DNA of 10,846 nucleotides from Rhodospirillaceae bacterium (GCA_002401565.1 NVTL01000044.1:8376-19221); one strand, 5' to 3'. Counted from the stretch's first letter, positions 1-7,674 are shown. A program made the numbers and translations. The notes: generated by a model from the letters alone, not told the origin.

Positions 1-59
1 TCGCCAATTTTCAGGCCATCGTGTGCGGGGGCGGTGTTTTCAGTTGCTGTATTGCTCAT
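1..59 (-). CDS. N-terminal fragment of an unidentified protein (partial, runs off the left edge)
   Basis: On the minus strand an ATG at 59-57 opens a frame that stays open to the window edge and encodes about 19 residues, beginning MSNTATENTAPAHDGLKIG. An AAGAGG ribosome-binding site lies a few bases upstream, and a plausible promoter lies further upstream at 117-89. The visible part is polar, rich in Thr and Ala, and has no signal peptide or membrane segment, so the protein is probably cytoplasmic. Too little is present to name a family. It is divergent from the signalling cluster and may be unrelated to it. Confidence 0.6.
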   Translation of the reverse strand, partial: MSNTATENTAPAHDGLKIG

Positions 60-88
60 GTGAACCTCTTCAGAATATTCTTTCCCTC

Positions 89-117
89 AATATAGTTCTT
101 TTTTTCCCAGATGTAAG
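89..117 (-). promoter_or_regulatory. Candidate sigma-70 type promoter for the minus-strand gene
   Basis: Reading the minus strand, CTTACA (117-112, 4 of 6 to TTGACA) is followed after 17 bases by TATATT (94-89, 5 of 6 to TATAAT). It sits about 30 bases upstream of the ATG at 59. Spacing and position fit a housekeeping promoter, but the match is by eye only. Confidence 0.4.
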
Positions 118-240
118 GGGGAAGACGCGGTCATAGCTGTAAGTTATTTTTATTGGGGCTGTTCGCTGTGGTTGCGTATGCATTGCCCGGTGTAGCTGTT
201 GCAAAAAGTGATCAGCCAATCGTTATTGGTTTATCGGTAT
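117..240 (+). pseudogene. Relic: signal-peptide end of a periplasmic substrate-binding protein
   Basis: The frame after a stop at 114-116 reads through a basic/hydrophobic stretch KLFLLGLFAVVAYALPG, then VAVA and KSDQPIVIGLS. This is the layout of a Sec signal peptide with an AxA-type cleavage site followed by the first beta strand of an ABC-type periplasmic binding protein (compare the 'PIxIGxS' openings of that family). No convincing start codon with a ribosome site is seen; TTG at 153 is the only in-frame candidate. Binding-protein similarity stops at about 235-240, where the sequence switches, in another frame, to the end of a histidine kinase. The binding-protein frame itself ends at TGA 261-263. 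I infer a deletion that removed the rest of this gene and most of the following kinase. The family assignment rests on about 35 residues. Confidence 0.5.
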
Positions 241-397
241 TCCCGGAACCGGTATTGGCCTGAACTTGATTAAACAGCTGGTCGAATTACAGGGGGGCAA
301 CATGGACTTTGAAAGTGCAGACGGAGAAGGCTCAACATTTACGGTGTCTTTATTGATTGGACCGCCCATGGTGCGATCCCCTCAAGAACTAAAATAA
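236..397 (+). pseudogene. Relic: last 53 residues of a sensor histidine kinase (ATP-lid/G2 region onward)
   Basis: Codons from 236 read GIPGTGIGLNL, then KQLVELQGG, then ESADGEGSTFTVSL, and stop at TAA 395-397. This matches the G2 box and final strands of the HATPase_c domains in the intact kinases of this window (GIPGTGIGL near 4303, near 9080 and on the minus strand near 10535). Everything upstream is gone: the H-box, N-box and G1 box are absent, and a stop at 209-211 closes the frame upstream. It cannot be catalytic. It is fused to a binding-protein signal-peptide relic, which suggests an ancestral binding-protein/kinase pair preceding the response regulator at 510. It is closest in sequence to the other broken kinase tail at 5864-6037. 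Confidence 0.8.
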
Positions 398-509
398 ATC
401 TATGACTTGTAATTTGTTGTCGAACAACCACATTTAAGACTGTATATGTGTGAAGAAGATAATGAGCTAATTTCTCTTTTATATTTGATTTAGATTTAAG
501 GGATCTGAC

Positions 510-1352
510 GTGATAAAAATCCTTTGTATTGAAGACGAAGCCGACATTCGCATGATGTTGGCCGAAGAATTGGAAGACGAAGGCTATAAAGTTTTTGTGG
601 CTGAAAACGGTCGTGAAGGCCTAACGTCTATTCAAACCGTCAAGCCAGACATCATCTTGTGCGACATCAATATGCCCGTGATGGGCGGGTACGATGTGTT
701 GAAAGAGCTGCGCAGCAAACACCCAGCATTCGCCGATACACCGTTTATTTTTCTCAGTGCCTTTGCCGATCGCAAGGATATCATTTCAGGCCTGGAATTG
801 GGCGCAGATGATTACCTGACCAAGCCCATAGATTTTGAAATGTTGTTGGTCAAAGTCGGCACCGCTGTGCGCCAAGTGACTTTGATGAAAAATAAAAAAC
901 AGGAAGAACATGTAAAACTATACAATGCCTTAACAGGGGCGCCGGAAGAACCAGAAGAAACAGAACCAGAGCCAGAAAAAATCGTCGACAATTTGACTGT
1001 GGGCTTGATTGGACGTGATGATACTGAACATAGCGGTGTACAGGTCATGCTTGAAACTTTGGGCTATGACGTGAAAAGAATTGTCAGCGGCCAAGAAGGT
1101 ATAGACCACATCGGAAAATCAGAATTTGGACTGGCTTTGATTGGTTTTTATACCGGCGATATGCAAGCCAACATGGTCGCAAAATTAGCGCTTCAAGAGA
1201 GTGGGAAGTCCATACCCTTGATTATGATTTGGCCAGAAGAAATGCCCATTTCCCCCAATGCCGTGGTCATTCAAGACTTTGATGCCGTGTTGACAATGCC
1301 CTGTTCGCAGACGGATTTGAATGCTTTAATCTTGTCAAAATGTGGGCCTTGA
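510..1352 (+). CDS. Response regulator: intact receiver plus degenerate second receiver
   Basis: A 280-residue soluble protein. The GTG start at 510 is supported by AAGGGA at 498-503, six bases upstream. Residues 1-125 form a complete CheY-like receiver: acidic pair E8/D9, phospho-acceptor D52 in the strand ILCDINMP, S83 and K105. An acidic Glu/Pro linker (about 145-157) joins it to a second receiver-like fold (about 160-280). In that fold the strand that should carry the acceptor reads LALIGFYTGD, with Gly at the Asp position, and the usual Lys-Pro reads TMPCS, with Met for Lys. The second domain therefore probably cannot be phosphorylated. No DNA-binding or enzymatic output domain is present, so it likely acts by protein contact or as a phosphate carrier. 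It lies 97 bases upstream of the CHASE kinase on the same strand, and that kinase is a plausible partner. The first receiver is very similar to those at 7134 and 9224. Confidence 0.93.
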   Translation: MIKILCIEDEADIRMMLAEELEDEGYKVFVAENGREGLTSIQTVKPDIILCDINMPVMGGYDVLKELRSKHPAFADTPFIFLSAFADRKDIISGLELGADDYLTKPIDFEMLLVKVGTAVRQVTLMKNKKQEEHVKLYNALTGAPEEPEETEPEPEKIVDNLTVGLIGRDDTEHSGVQVMLETLGYDVKRIVSGQEGIDHIGKSEFGLALIGFYTGDMQANMVAKLALQESGKSIPLIMIWPEEMPISPNAVVIQDFDAVLTMPCSQTDLNALILSKCGP

Positions 1353-1449
1353 AATTGATCTTATTTTGAAAAAAAACTTGAAAAAAACCGACGTATACAG
1401 AACCATTTCGTGCGGTTGAAATTCATTCCATTGTTAAGGGTTGGCTAGG

Positions 1450-4449
1450 GTGTGGCGGAAAAATAAAACGAACCTTTTAAACAGCGTGATCGGTGTGCGT
1501 TCAAAACATTCAGTTTTGGGCCGTACATGGGTTCAAACGGTCTTGCTTAGCCTGCTCTGCCTTGTTGCCTTTGCAGCCGTGGCGGGGGTAGCCTATTCTG
1601 TTCACAAACAAGATAGAGACGGTTTTGACCGAGCCTTTCTGCAATCGTCAAAGGATCTGTTCCTCACGCTTGAAAATAAAATTTTCCATGAAAACCATAC
1701 GATTATTTCCCTCGCTCTTGCATTGGAACGCCTTCAAAACGTTGATGAAGTTTTGTTTAAACGTTTTACCGATAAAGTCTTTTCTGGGTCTGTGTCGCCC
1801 CAATCTATACTTTGGGTGTCAAATGAGCCTGAAAATGAAAAAAGCTTATCGTTTTCGACTGTCTTATTTGGCCGGATGTCACAAAAACACGCAAACTTAA
1901 AAGGACATGACCTTGGCCGATATCCATCGGTCATGTCAGCTTTAAAGGTGGCGCGCGATACTGGCGCAGTGACGGTAGCGAATGTGAGTTTATCTGTACC
2001 TTCGGATCAACAAAATAAAGATCTCTTCATCGTTGCCCCCGTTTACGAACAGCAAAATGGCTCTTTGAAATCCGCGAAAAAATTACGCGGGTTTGTTGTC
2101 GAAATTATTCAGATTAGTGCGATTGTTGAAAAAATAAGAACTTATGACAAAAAGCAATCCAATCAGCTAGATTTGATCGTTCGTATCCTTGATAAAGGTG
2201 CGATTGGGGATAAGCGAGTGATATATTCAAACGCTGATGGCCATGATCAAGAATTGATATCCACGCTTCACTACAGACGTGAGTTTACCTCTTTGTTAAA
2301 ACAGTGGGTCGTCGTCGTCACACCTGCCAGTCTTAAAAAACGCGAGACCGTGTCGCTTACGACTGTAACCATACTTCTTTTTGGACTGTTGGGAGTCGCC
2401 GGATACGCTTTTGTTGTTTTAAGCTACATGCGTAAGAATGACTGGGTCAAAGCGGAAGTCACCAAAAGAACCGCCGAGCTTCAGGAAAATCATTATCAAC
2501 TGTTGTCGATGATTGAAAGTGCACCCCAAGGTATTCTTGTGCACCACAACGGAAGTATTTTGTATGCTAACCCGGCCCTTGTCGACATGTTCGGTTATAA
2601 ATCGCTACACAAAATGTTGGCGCTCAAATCAATGTCTAAGTTGTTTTGTGGGGAAGACTACGAACCGATCCTTAAATATTGGGAAGCCCAGTATAAGGGT
2701 GAAGACGTCGAGGAAAGTTTCGAGTTGAATGGGCTGCGCAAAGATGGGGCTGTGTTTAGCGTTATCAATCGTTCTTTTGTGATCAAGTGGAACGGCGAGT
2801 CTGCAATTTGTTCTGCTTTTGTCAATATCTCGGAAAGACGCAAAGTGGTCGATGCTTTGATCGAAAGCGAGCAGCGCTTTAAGGACTTTGCCGATGCGGC
2901 TTCTGATTGGTATTGGGAAATGGGGGCTGATCTCAAGTTCACCTATTTTTCAGGGCGTTTGTTAGACGTGACCGGGTTATTACCCGAAGACATTGTCGGT
3001 AAAGTACGCCGCAGCCTTTGTGCAACACAAACAGAAACCCACGATTGGGAACAACATCAAAAAATCCTCTCTTCACATAAGCCTTTTCAAAATTTTGAAT
3101 ACGCAATGCAAATCCCCAAGGAAAAGACATTGTATGTGAGGGTCAGTGGTGTGCCTCTGTTTGGCGCGGATGGAAAATTTTTAGGGTATCGGGGCGTTGG
3201 TGCGGATAATACACAGCATAAACTCGACCAGATTAAATTGGAAAATGCACAAATTGAACTTAAAAACGCGTACGATATTTTAGAAGACAAAGTTGTTGAG
3301 CGAACCAAAGAGCTTGAATTTCAAAAAATGGCCGTAGACGAACACGACATTGTCAGCATTACGGATGTTGGTGGAAACATCACTTATATCAATGAAAAAT
3401 TTTGTGATATCAGCGGGTATTGTGCGGATGAACTTTTGGGACAAAATCACCGTATCCTTATTTCCAAAGAACATAGCCCGAAATTCTTTAAAGATATGTG
3501 GGCCACCATTTCCAGTGGCGATGTTTGGCAAGGGGAAATCAAAAACAAAAATAAGAAGGGTGGCTTTTACTGGGTGCAAACAACAATTGTCCCGACCTTA
3601 AATGACGAGGGAAAACCATTTCAATATGTTGCTATTCGGACAGAAATTACAAAAGTAAAAGTACATGAAGCAAAGCTTTTAGAGCAACAGGAAATGCTTA
3701 TATCACAGACGGTTCAGTTGGAAGAAGCCCTGCGTTCCGAAAAAGAATACAATACGTTGCAACAACAATTTATATCTATGGCCTCGCACGAATTTCGCAC
3801 CCCAATTTCGATCATTGATATGACCGCCCAGCGTTTGTTAAAGCGTCACAATGATATGACCTCTGAAGAACGCGTTGATCGCTTTAAAATAATCCGCATC
3901 GCTACCGAACGCATAACAGGCTTGATCGAACGTACACTCGATGCCGCAAAGATTGATGAGGGACATTTAAGGTATTGTCCAAATGACTGCGATTTGCGCC
4001 AAATTGTTCTCGATTGCATACTGGTTCAAGTTGACGTGTCCGAAGGCTATTCGATAAATACTGACCTTGCGGGTCTTCCAGACCGCATTTTTGCGGACCC
4101 AGATCATGTGCACCAAATTTGCACAAACCTGTTGTCCAATGCCATTAAGTATTCCCCAGATCATAAGGAAATCGACGTGAAGGGCTGGATCGAACACGAT
4201 AAGGTTTTGTTATCAGTGACCGATTACGGTATCGGTATTCCTGAACAGGAAATGCCAAAAATGTTTAATCGTTTTTTCAGAACCAGCAACGCTGCGGGCA
4301 TACCCGGAACCGGAATTGGTTTGAGTTTGGTGAAACAACTGACTGAAATGCAAGGTGGAAATGTTCGCGTGGAAAGTCGTGACGGTGAAGGCTCCATGTT
4401 TTGCGTAAGCTTCAAAATCAACAATTTGGATCAGGCGCAAAAAACTTAA
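1450..4449 (+). CDS. Membrane sensor histidine kinase, CHASE-PAS-PAS-PAS-HisKA-HATPase
   Basis: A 999-residue transmembrane kinase. I prefer the GTG at 1450, because AAGGG at 1436-1440 is nine bases upstream; the in-frame TTG at 1441 abuts that site directly. TM1 is about residues 28-50. The periplasmic part (about 60-225) looks like a CHASE domain, with a conserved-looking SxxxALKVARDTG stretch and FIVAPVYE. TM2 is about 304-325. A coiled coil leads to PAS1 (about 348-465), PAS2 (473-590, DASDWYWEMG-like opening) and PAS3 (625-740), with coiled coils between them. The HisKA H-box has H780 in SMASHEFRTP. HATPase_c has N897 (NLLSNA), D925 (DYGIGIP), the F-box MFNRFFRTS and the G2 box GIPGTGIGL near 952-960, so all catalytic boxes are intact. 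The ligand is unknown; CHASE domains bind small extracellular molecules in other systems. It is not a hybrid kinase, so a separate receiver is required; the regulator at 510 is the nearest candidate. Confidence 0.94.
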   Translation: MWRKNKTNLLNSVIGVRSKHSVLGRTWVQTVLLSLLCLVAFAAVAGVAYSVHKQDRDGFDRAFLQSSKDLFLTLENKIFHENHTIISLALALERLQNVDEVLFKRFTDKVFSGSVSPQSILWVSNEPENEKSLSFSTVLFGRMSQKHANLKGHDLGRYPSVMSALKVARDTGAVTVANVSLSVPSDQQNKDLFIVAPVYEQQNGSLKSAKKLRGFVVEIIQISAIVEKIRTYDKKQSNQLDLIVRILDKGAIGDKRVIYSNADGHDQELISTLHYRREFTSLLKQWVVVVTPASLKKRETVSLTTVTILLFGLLGVAGYAFVVLSYMRKNDWVKAEVTKRTAELQENHYQLLSMIESAPQGILVHHNGSILYANPALVDMFGYKSLHKMLALKSMSKLFCGEDYEPILKYWEAQYKGEDVEESFELNGLRKDGAVFSVINRSFVIKWNGESAICSAFVNISERRKVVDALIESEQRFKDFADAASDWYWEMGADLKFTYFSGRLLDVTGLLPEDIVGKVRRSLCATQTETHDWEQHQKILSSHKPFQNFEYAMQIPKEKTLYVRVSGVPLFGADGKFLGYRGVGADNTQHKLDQIKLENAQIELKNAYDILEDKVVERTKELEFQKMAVDEHDIVSITDVGGNITYINEKFCDISGYCADELLGQNHRILISKEHSPKFFKDMWATISSGDVWQGEIKNKNKKGGFYWVQTTIVPTLNDEGKPFQYVAIRTEITKVKVHEAKLLEQQEMLISQTVQLEEALRSEKEYNTLQQQFISMASHEFRTPISIIDMTAQRLLKRHNDMTSEERVDRFKIIRIATERITGLIERTLDAAKIDEGHLRYCPNDCDLRQIVLDCILVQVDVSEGYSINTDLAGLPDRIFADPDHVHQICTNLLSNAIKYSPDHKEIDVKGWIEHDKVLLSVTDYGIGIPEQEMPKMFNRFFRTSNAAGIPGTGIGLSLVKQLTEMQGGNVRVESRDGEGSMFCVSFKINNLDQAQKT
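4249..4278 (+). repeat. 30-bp exact repeat shared with the GAF kinase gene (copy 1)
   Basis: This stretch, coding for the EMPKMFNRFF segment of the CHASE kinase, is identical base for base to 9028-9057. It reflects recent common ancestry or gene conversion between paralogues, and it is long enough to serve as a recombination substrate. A 21-bp core recurs inverted at 10564-10584. Confidence 0.8.
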
Positions 4450-4649
4450 ACTATCTCAACCATACGTCGGATTTTATCTTGAAACGCAGGGGGCAGAGCG
4501 CCATTTAAAAAGTATAGAAATGAGGGCAAACACGCCGGGGACTTGTCGCGTTGCGCGTGCTAGTACAAAGCGATTAGGACGTGTTCGGACTTAGCCAGCC
4601 CTGACTATAGGCAAAATAAAACTGGGGGGTGAATAAGCAAGGGTACAAG

Positions 4650-5096
4650 ATGGCTAGATTTGCCAGTATTTTGGTTTTGGGTTTGGCGTTGCTTTTGAGT
4701 GCGTGCGAAGCCTCAAAACCACCGGTCCGTGTTGGCATTTTACATTCCAAAAGCGAGACCATGGCCAAAAGTGAAAGTCCGCTGATTGATGCGACACTGT
4801 TGGCGATCGAAGAAATAAACGCAACGCCACAAAACCACGCCTTTATAAAAAAAATCAAAGCCCGCTACGGCAAAAATAGGGTGGTGAGTGATCCTATGGA
4901 GGCCTCTTATTTTGGGGCCCACATTTGGGCTTTGGCGGCACAAAAGGCAGGTTCAACACGGCCGATGGATGTATCGCGTACGGTCAAAAATACAAGTTAT
5001 CCTGCACCGGGTGGCATTGCCAAAGATAAAGGGCAAAACAGCCTTGAAAACTTGCAAAAAGGGTGGAATGGCGGCTGGTCCGCATCAGAGGGGTGA
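4650..5096 (+). pseudogene. Broken lipoprotein substrate-binding protein (urea/amide-type ABC binding protein family)
   Basis: The ATG at 4650 has AAGGG at 4639-4643, six bases upstream; a GTG at 4629 in frame is less well placed. Residues 1-19 form a lipoprotein signal peptide ending in the lipobox LSAC (Cys19). The mature start PVRVGILHS, then TMA and ATLLAIEEINA, match the N-terminal lobe of the Peripla_BP_5 group (UrtA/FmdD/AmiC-like). After about residue 58 the sequence jumps to KARYGKNRVVSDPMEASYFG and AQKAGS, a C-terminal part of the same family. About 148 residues remain of an expected 400 or so, so roughly 250 are missing from the middle. The end also looks frameshifted: from about 5054 another frame reads RLVRIRGVTENGQ, like the family's C-terminus, while the open frame stops at 5096. 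It precedes a broken sensor kinase and probably once supplied a ligand signal to it. Non-function is inferred from the missing binding cleft. Confidence 0.75.
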
Positions 5097-5102
5097 CGGA
5101 AA

Positions 5103-6037
5103 ATGGGCAACACTTTTTTTCAAGACATCAGCATTACAAAAAGGACCTTGGCTTCGTTCCTCTTGGCGGGGCTTATTCCGTTGTTGATCTTGATGATTGG
5201 CGGCTATGTATCCGACAAAAATATCTTAACCGAAGAAGCTATTGCCGATCTTTCTAGTGTTGCAGATCAAAAAGAGCGAGCTTTCGAAGAATTCTCATCC
5301 GCTAATTTCTTACGGTCTGACATAACTCAGCCGGAATTTTACGACCCGTCAAATGAAATGGCCGCTTTTGTTTCGGCCCCAATTTTTGAAAATGGGGCCT
5401 TGCAAGGCATCGTCGCTTTTCAAATGCGCCAAGCTGGTGTTTATGACATTGTGCAAAATTATTCCGGGCTTGGCAGCACCGGCGAAACGGTATTGGGCCT
5501 TAAAAATGTAGCCGATATTTTGATTGCTTCCCCGCTTCGAAATAACCCAGACGCAGCCTTTAAAAAAAGCACCCCTTTGCTCAAAGGAAAAAAGCAACCG
5601 ATGTGGTTGGCACATGAAGGTGGTTATGGGTCCGAGATTGTCACAGATGATCTTGGCGTAAAGGTTCTGAGTGTTTGGCGATACCTGCCATCGTTACGTT
5701 TGGGGATGGTCGTGCAGATTGTAAAAGCCGAAACGGAACTTCTGCGATCGCATTCTTTTCTGGAAGTTCAGGTGGCTGAACGTACCAAAGACTTAGAAAA
5801 TGCACTGCGGGCCACCGAAGAATTCAATAGGCTGCAAAAACAATTTTTATCCATGGCTTCACAGAAATTCAAGGGGGCACGATCTGCCTTGAAAGTGCAG
5901 ATGGGGAAGGGGCAACATTCACAGTGTCCATTCCCCTTTATGAACCAAAGCAAACAAGCCGCAAAGTTATGATCAGACGTAAGTCCGGTGAGCGCAGAAA
6001 ATACCCAGCCCAACGAACGGAGGACATCACATTATGA
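5103..6037 (+). pseudogene. Broken Cache-type sensor histidine kinase lacking its catalytic core
   Basis: The ATG at 5103 has GAGGGG at 5088-5093. The open frame (to 5972) gives TM1 (residues 16-36), a shortened extracellular Cache-like sensor (AAFVSAPIF, GSTGETVLG, LRLGMVVQIV), then a coiled coil and QKQFLSMAS, which is the lead-in to the H-box. At 5862-5866 the sequence jumps to the kinase tail in another frame: from 5864 it reads EIQGGT, then LESADGEGATFTVSIPL, and ends at TGA 6035-6037. The phospho-accepting His, N-box, G1 box and F-box are all lost. Two more in-frame losses are inferred: part of the sensor near 5290-5320, and TM2 near 5735-5755, where the sensor runs straight into the coiled coil. 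The ancestral stop overlaps the next gene's start as ATGA, so the intact kinase was probably coupled to the HD-GYP regulator. A truncated membrane protein could still be made, but it cannot be a kinase. Confidence 0.8.
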
Positions 6038-7110
6038 GTGTAAAAATTTTGGTTGTAGAAGATGAGGATGTTATCCGTGATGTCGCCGTCGATTCCTTAA
6101 TGGATGAAGGTTACGAATGCATCGAAGCCTGTAATGGTGCGATTGGTCTTGATATGATTTTAGCTGATCCCAAAATTGATATTGTCTTGTCCGATATATT
6201 GATGCCCAAAAAAAATGGTATCGATATGATCAGTGAAGCGGTTAAAGGCAAAAGTGAAAATCGCTCTATTGAGTTTATCATCATGACCGGGCACGGCGGC
6301 GCCGAAGAAGCCATTGACGCGTTGAAGTTGGGGGTCTTGGACTTCATTCAAAAGCCATTTGATTTGGATTATTTGGTACACGTGGTTAAACGCGCCGAAG
6401 AGCTGATAAACCTCAGACGCAGCAATCAAGATTATCAATTGAATCTTGAAGCTAAAGTGACGGAAAAAACCCAAGAGGTGCAAGATCTCTTAGTGAATTT
6501 GCAAATGGCCCATGGTGAAGCCTTGGCTTGCCTGGCTGTGGCTTCTGATTATCGCGATCCCGAAACGGGAAATCACATTCGTCGGATCGGAGCTTATGCC
6601 CACTTAATTGCCAAAAAACTAAACTGGTCCGATACGCGTATTGATGAAATTTTGTTGGCGGCCCCGTTACACGACGCGGGGAAAATAGGCACACCAGATC
6701 TAATTTTGTTAAAGCCCGGCCCCTTGGATGACAATGAATTTTTAATCATGAAACAACACGCCTTGAATGGTCATGCGATCTTATCTCAATCGGATCATCC
6801 CGTAATGAAAGTTGCTGCAAATATAGCCTTGGGGCATCATGAACGTTGGAGCGGTGGTGGCTATCCGCATAATATAAAAGGCGCCGAAATACCAATCGAA
6901 GCTCGCATTGTGACCTTGGTGGATGTGTACGATGCCCTGCGTTCAAAACGACCTTATAAATCAGAGTTTTCCCAAGAAAAAACGCTGTCCATAATTTTTG
7001 AAGGCGATGGTCGAACCAACCCGTCGCACTTTGACCCCGAACTTCTGGAAGTCTTAGAAAGCTGTGTTGATGAAATGAACTTGATTTATTCAAAATGGAT
7101 AGATGTGTAA
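6034..7110 (+). CDS. Response regulator with HD-GYP domain, probable cyclic-di-GMP phosphodiesterase
   Basis: A 358-residue soluble protein with an N-terminal receiver (about 1-125: E9/D10, acceptor D54 in LSDILMP, T85 in IIMTGHG, K107). A coiled-coil linker (about 130-165) follows, then an HD-GYP domain. The domain shows RDPETGNHIRRIG, the metal-binding HDAGKIG (H213, D214), the HHERW motif and GGGYP (GYP at 276-278) before IPIEARI and DVYDAL. HD-GYP proteins hydrolyse c-di-GMP, and the conserved residues argue for activity. Phosphorylation of the receiver probably controls it. The ATG at 6034 overlaps the ancestral stop of the broken kinase (ATGA) and a GGAGG-like site lies at about 6020, pointing to former translational coupling. 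Its own kinase is destroyed, so it must be driven by another kinase or be an orphan. The receiver's first helix differs from those at 510, 7134 and 9224, so its partner specificity may differ. Confidence 0.95.
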   Translation: MSVKILVVEDEDVIRDVAVDSLMDEGYECIEACNGAIGLDMILADPKIDIVLSDILMPKKNGIDMISEAVKGKSENRSIEFIIMTGHGGAEEAIDALKLGVLDFIQKPFDLDYLVHVVKRAEELINLRRSNQDYQLNLEAKVTEKTQEVQDLLVNLQMAHGEALACLAVASDYRDPETGNHIRRIGAYAHLIAKKLNWSDTRIDEILLAAPLHDAGKIGTPDLILLKPGPLDDNEFLIMKQHALNGHAILSQSDHPVMKVAANIALGHHERWSGGGYPHNIKGAEIPIEARIVTLVDVYDALRSKRPYKSEFSQEKTLSIIFEGDGRTNPSHFDPELLEVLESCVDEMNLIYSKWIDV

Positions 7111-7133
7111 CCTAAATGGCGGAGACATGAATT

Positions 7134-7511
7134 ATGAAAATCCTTTGCATCGAAGATGAAGAAGACATTCGTTCCATGCTGGTCGAAGAACTTGAAGATG
7201 AAGGCTATGAAGTTTTGGAAGCTGAAAATGGTGAATTAGGGCTTGCTATGATCACATCAAATTGTCCGGACCTTATTCTTTGCGATGTCAATATGCCAGT
7301 CATGGGTGGGCGAGAGTTGTTGGTTGAATTGCGGGAAAATCACCCAAAATACAACGATGTTCCTTTTATATTTCTGAGCGCATTTGCGGATAATAAAGAT
7401 GTCATTTCAGGGCTTGAACTGGGGGCTGATGATTACCTCACAAAGCCCGTTGATTTGGATATTTTGTTGGCCAAAGTAAATGGTGTTTTAAACAATTCTG
7501 AGCGGCGCTAA
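7134..7511 (+). CDS. Single-domain response regulator (CheY-like receiver)
   Basis: A 125-residue protein that is only a receiver: E7/D8, acceptor D51 in ILCDVNMP, S82 in FLSAFAD and K104 in LTKPVD. There is no output domain, so it likely acts by binding a target protein or as a shuttle in a phosphorelay. The ATG at 7134 is preceded by GGAG at 7121-7124. It follows the HD-GYP regulator by 23 bases and is probably co-transcribed with it. It closely resembles the first receivers at 510 and 9224, including the first helix that sets partner choice (DIRSMLVEELEDEGY). It could therefore accept phosphate from the same HisKA kinases that serve those receivers. An AT-rich spacer follows, and no convincing terminator is seen. 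Confidence 0.94.
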   Translation: MKILCIEDEEDIRSMLVEELEDEGYEVLEAENGELGLAMITSNCPDLILCDVNMPVMGGRELLVELRENHPKYNDVPFIFLSAFADNKDVISGLELGADDYLTKPVDLDILLAKVNGVLNNSERR

Positions 7512-7674
7512 AATACTACTAATAATAGTTTTATGATATTTGCAAGTTATAAAAAGACTACAGTGAAAGGGGGCGGCGTTTTCCATTTAAAGTTAGAGGG
7601 TAATAAAATATTTTGATTATAATGGTTACTTTTCAATTTTTTATTCGATAACATATAATCATAGTAAGGTGGTT

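Noticed and set aside
398..509. Promoter for the regulator at 510 (TTGTCG near 417, TATATG near 443)
   Set aside because: The spacing is 20 bases and the match is weak; alternative pairs are no better.
1441..1443. TTG as the start of the CHASE kinase
   Set aside because: The AAGGG site ends directly against this TTG, leaving no spacing. GTG at 1450 is nine bases from it and fits better. The product differs by only three residues.
3280..3579. 99-codon open frame on the minus strand inside the CHASE kinase gene
   Set aside because: It lies fully inside the PAS3 coding region, shows no recognisable domain, and the + strand translation is clearly the real gene.
4450..4649. Promoter or CG-rich palindrome (CGCGTTGCGCG near 4547) upstream of the broken binding protein
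   Set aside because: No -35/-10 pair with acceptable spacing was found, and the palindrome is imperfect and short.
4888..5257. Alternative + strand open frames across the binding-protein/kinase junction (from 4888 and from 5063)
   Set aside because: They overlap the relic genes. The frame from 5063 starts with a likely frameshifted binding-protein end (LVRIRGVTENGQ) and then reads out-of-frame kinase sequence; it is not an independent gene.
7566..7602. Possible further kinase-tail relic (KGGG...LKLEG) in the spacer after the receiver gene
   Set aside because: The resemblance to QGG...FKSIEG needs gaps and covers about a dozen residues, so chance cannot be excluded.
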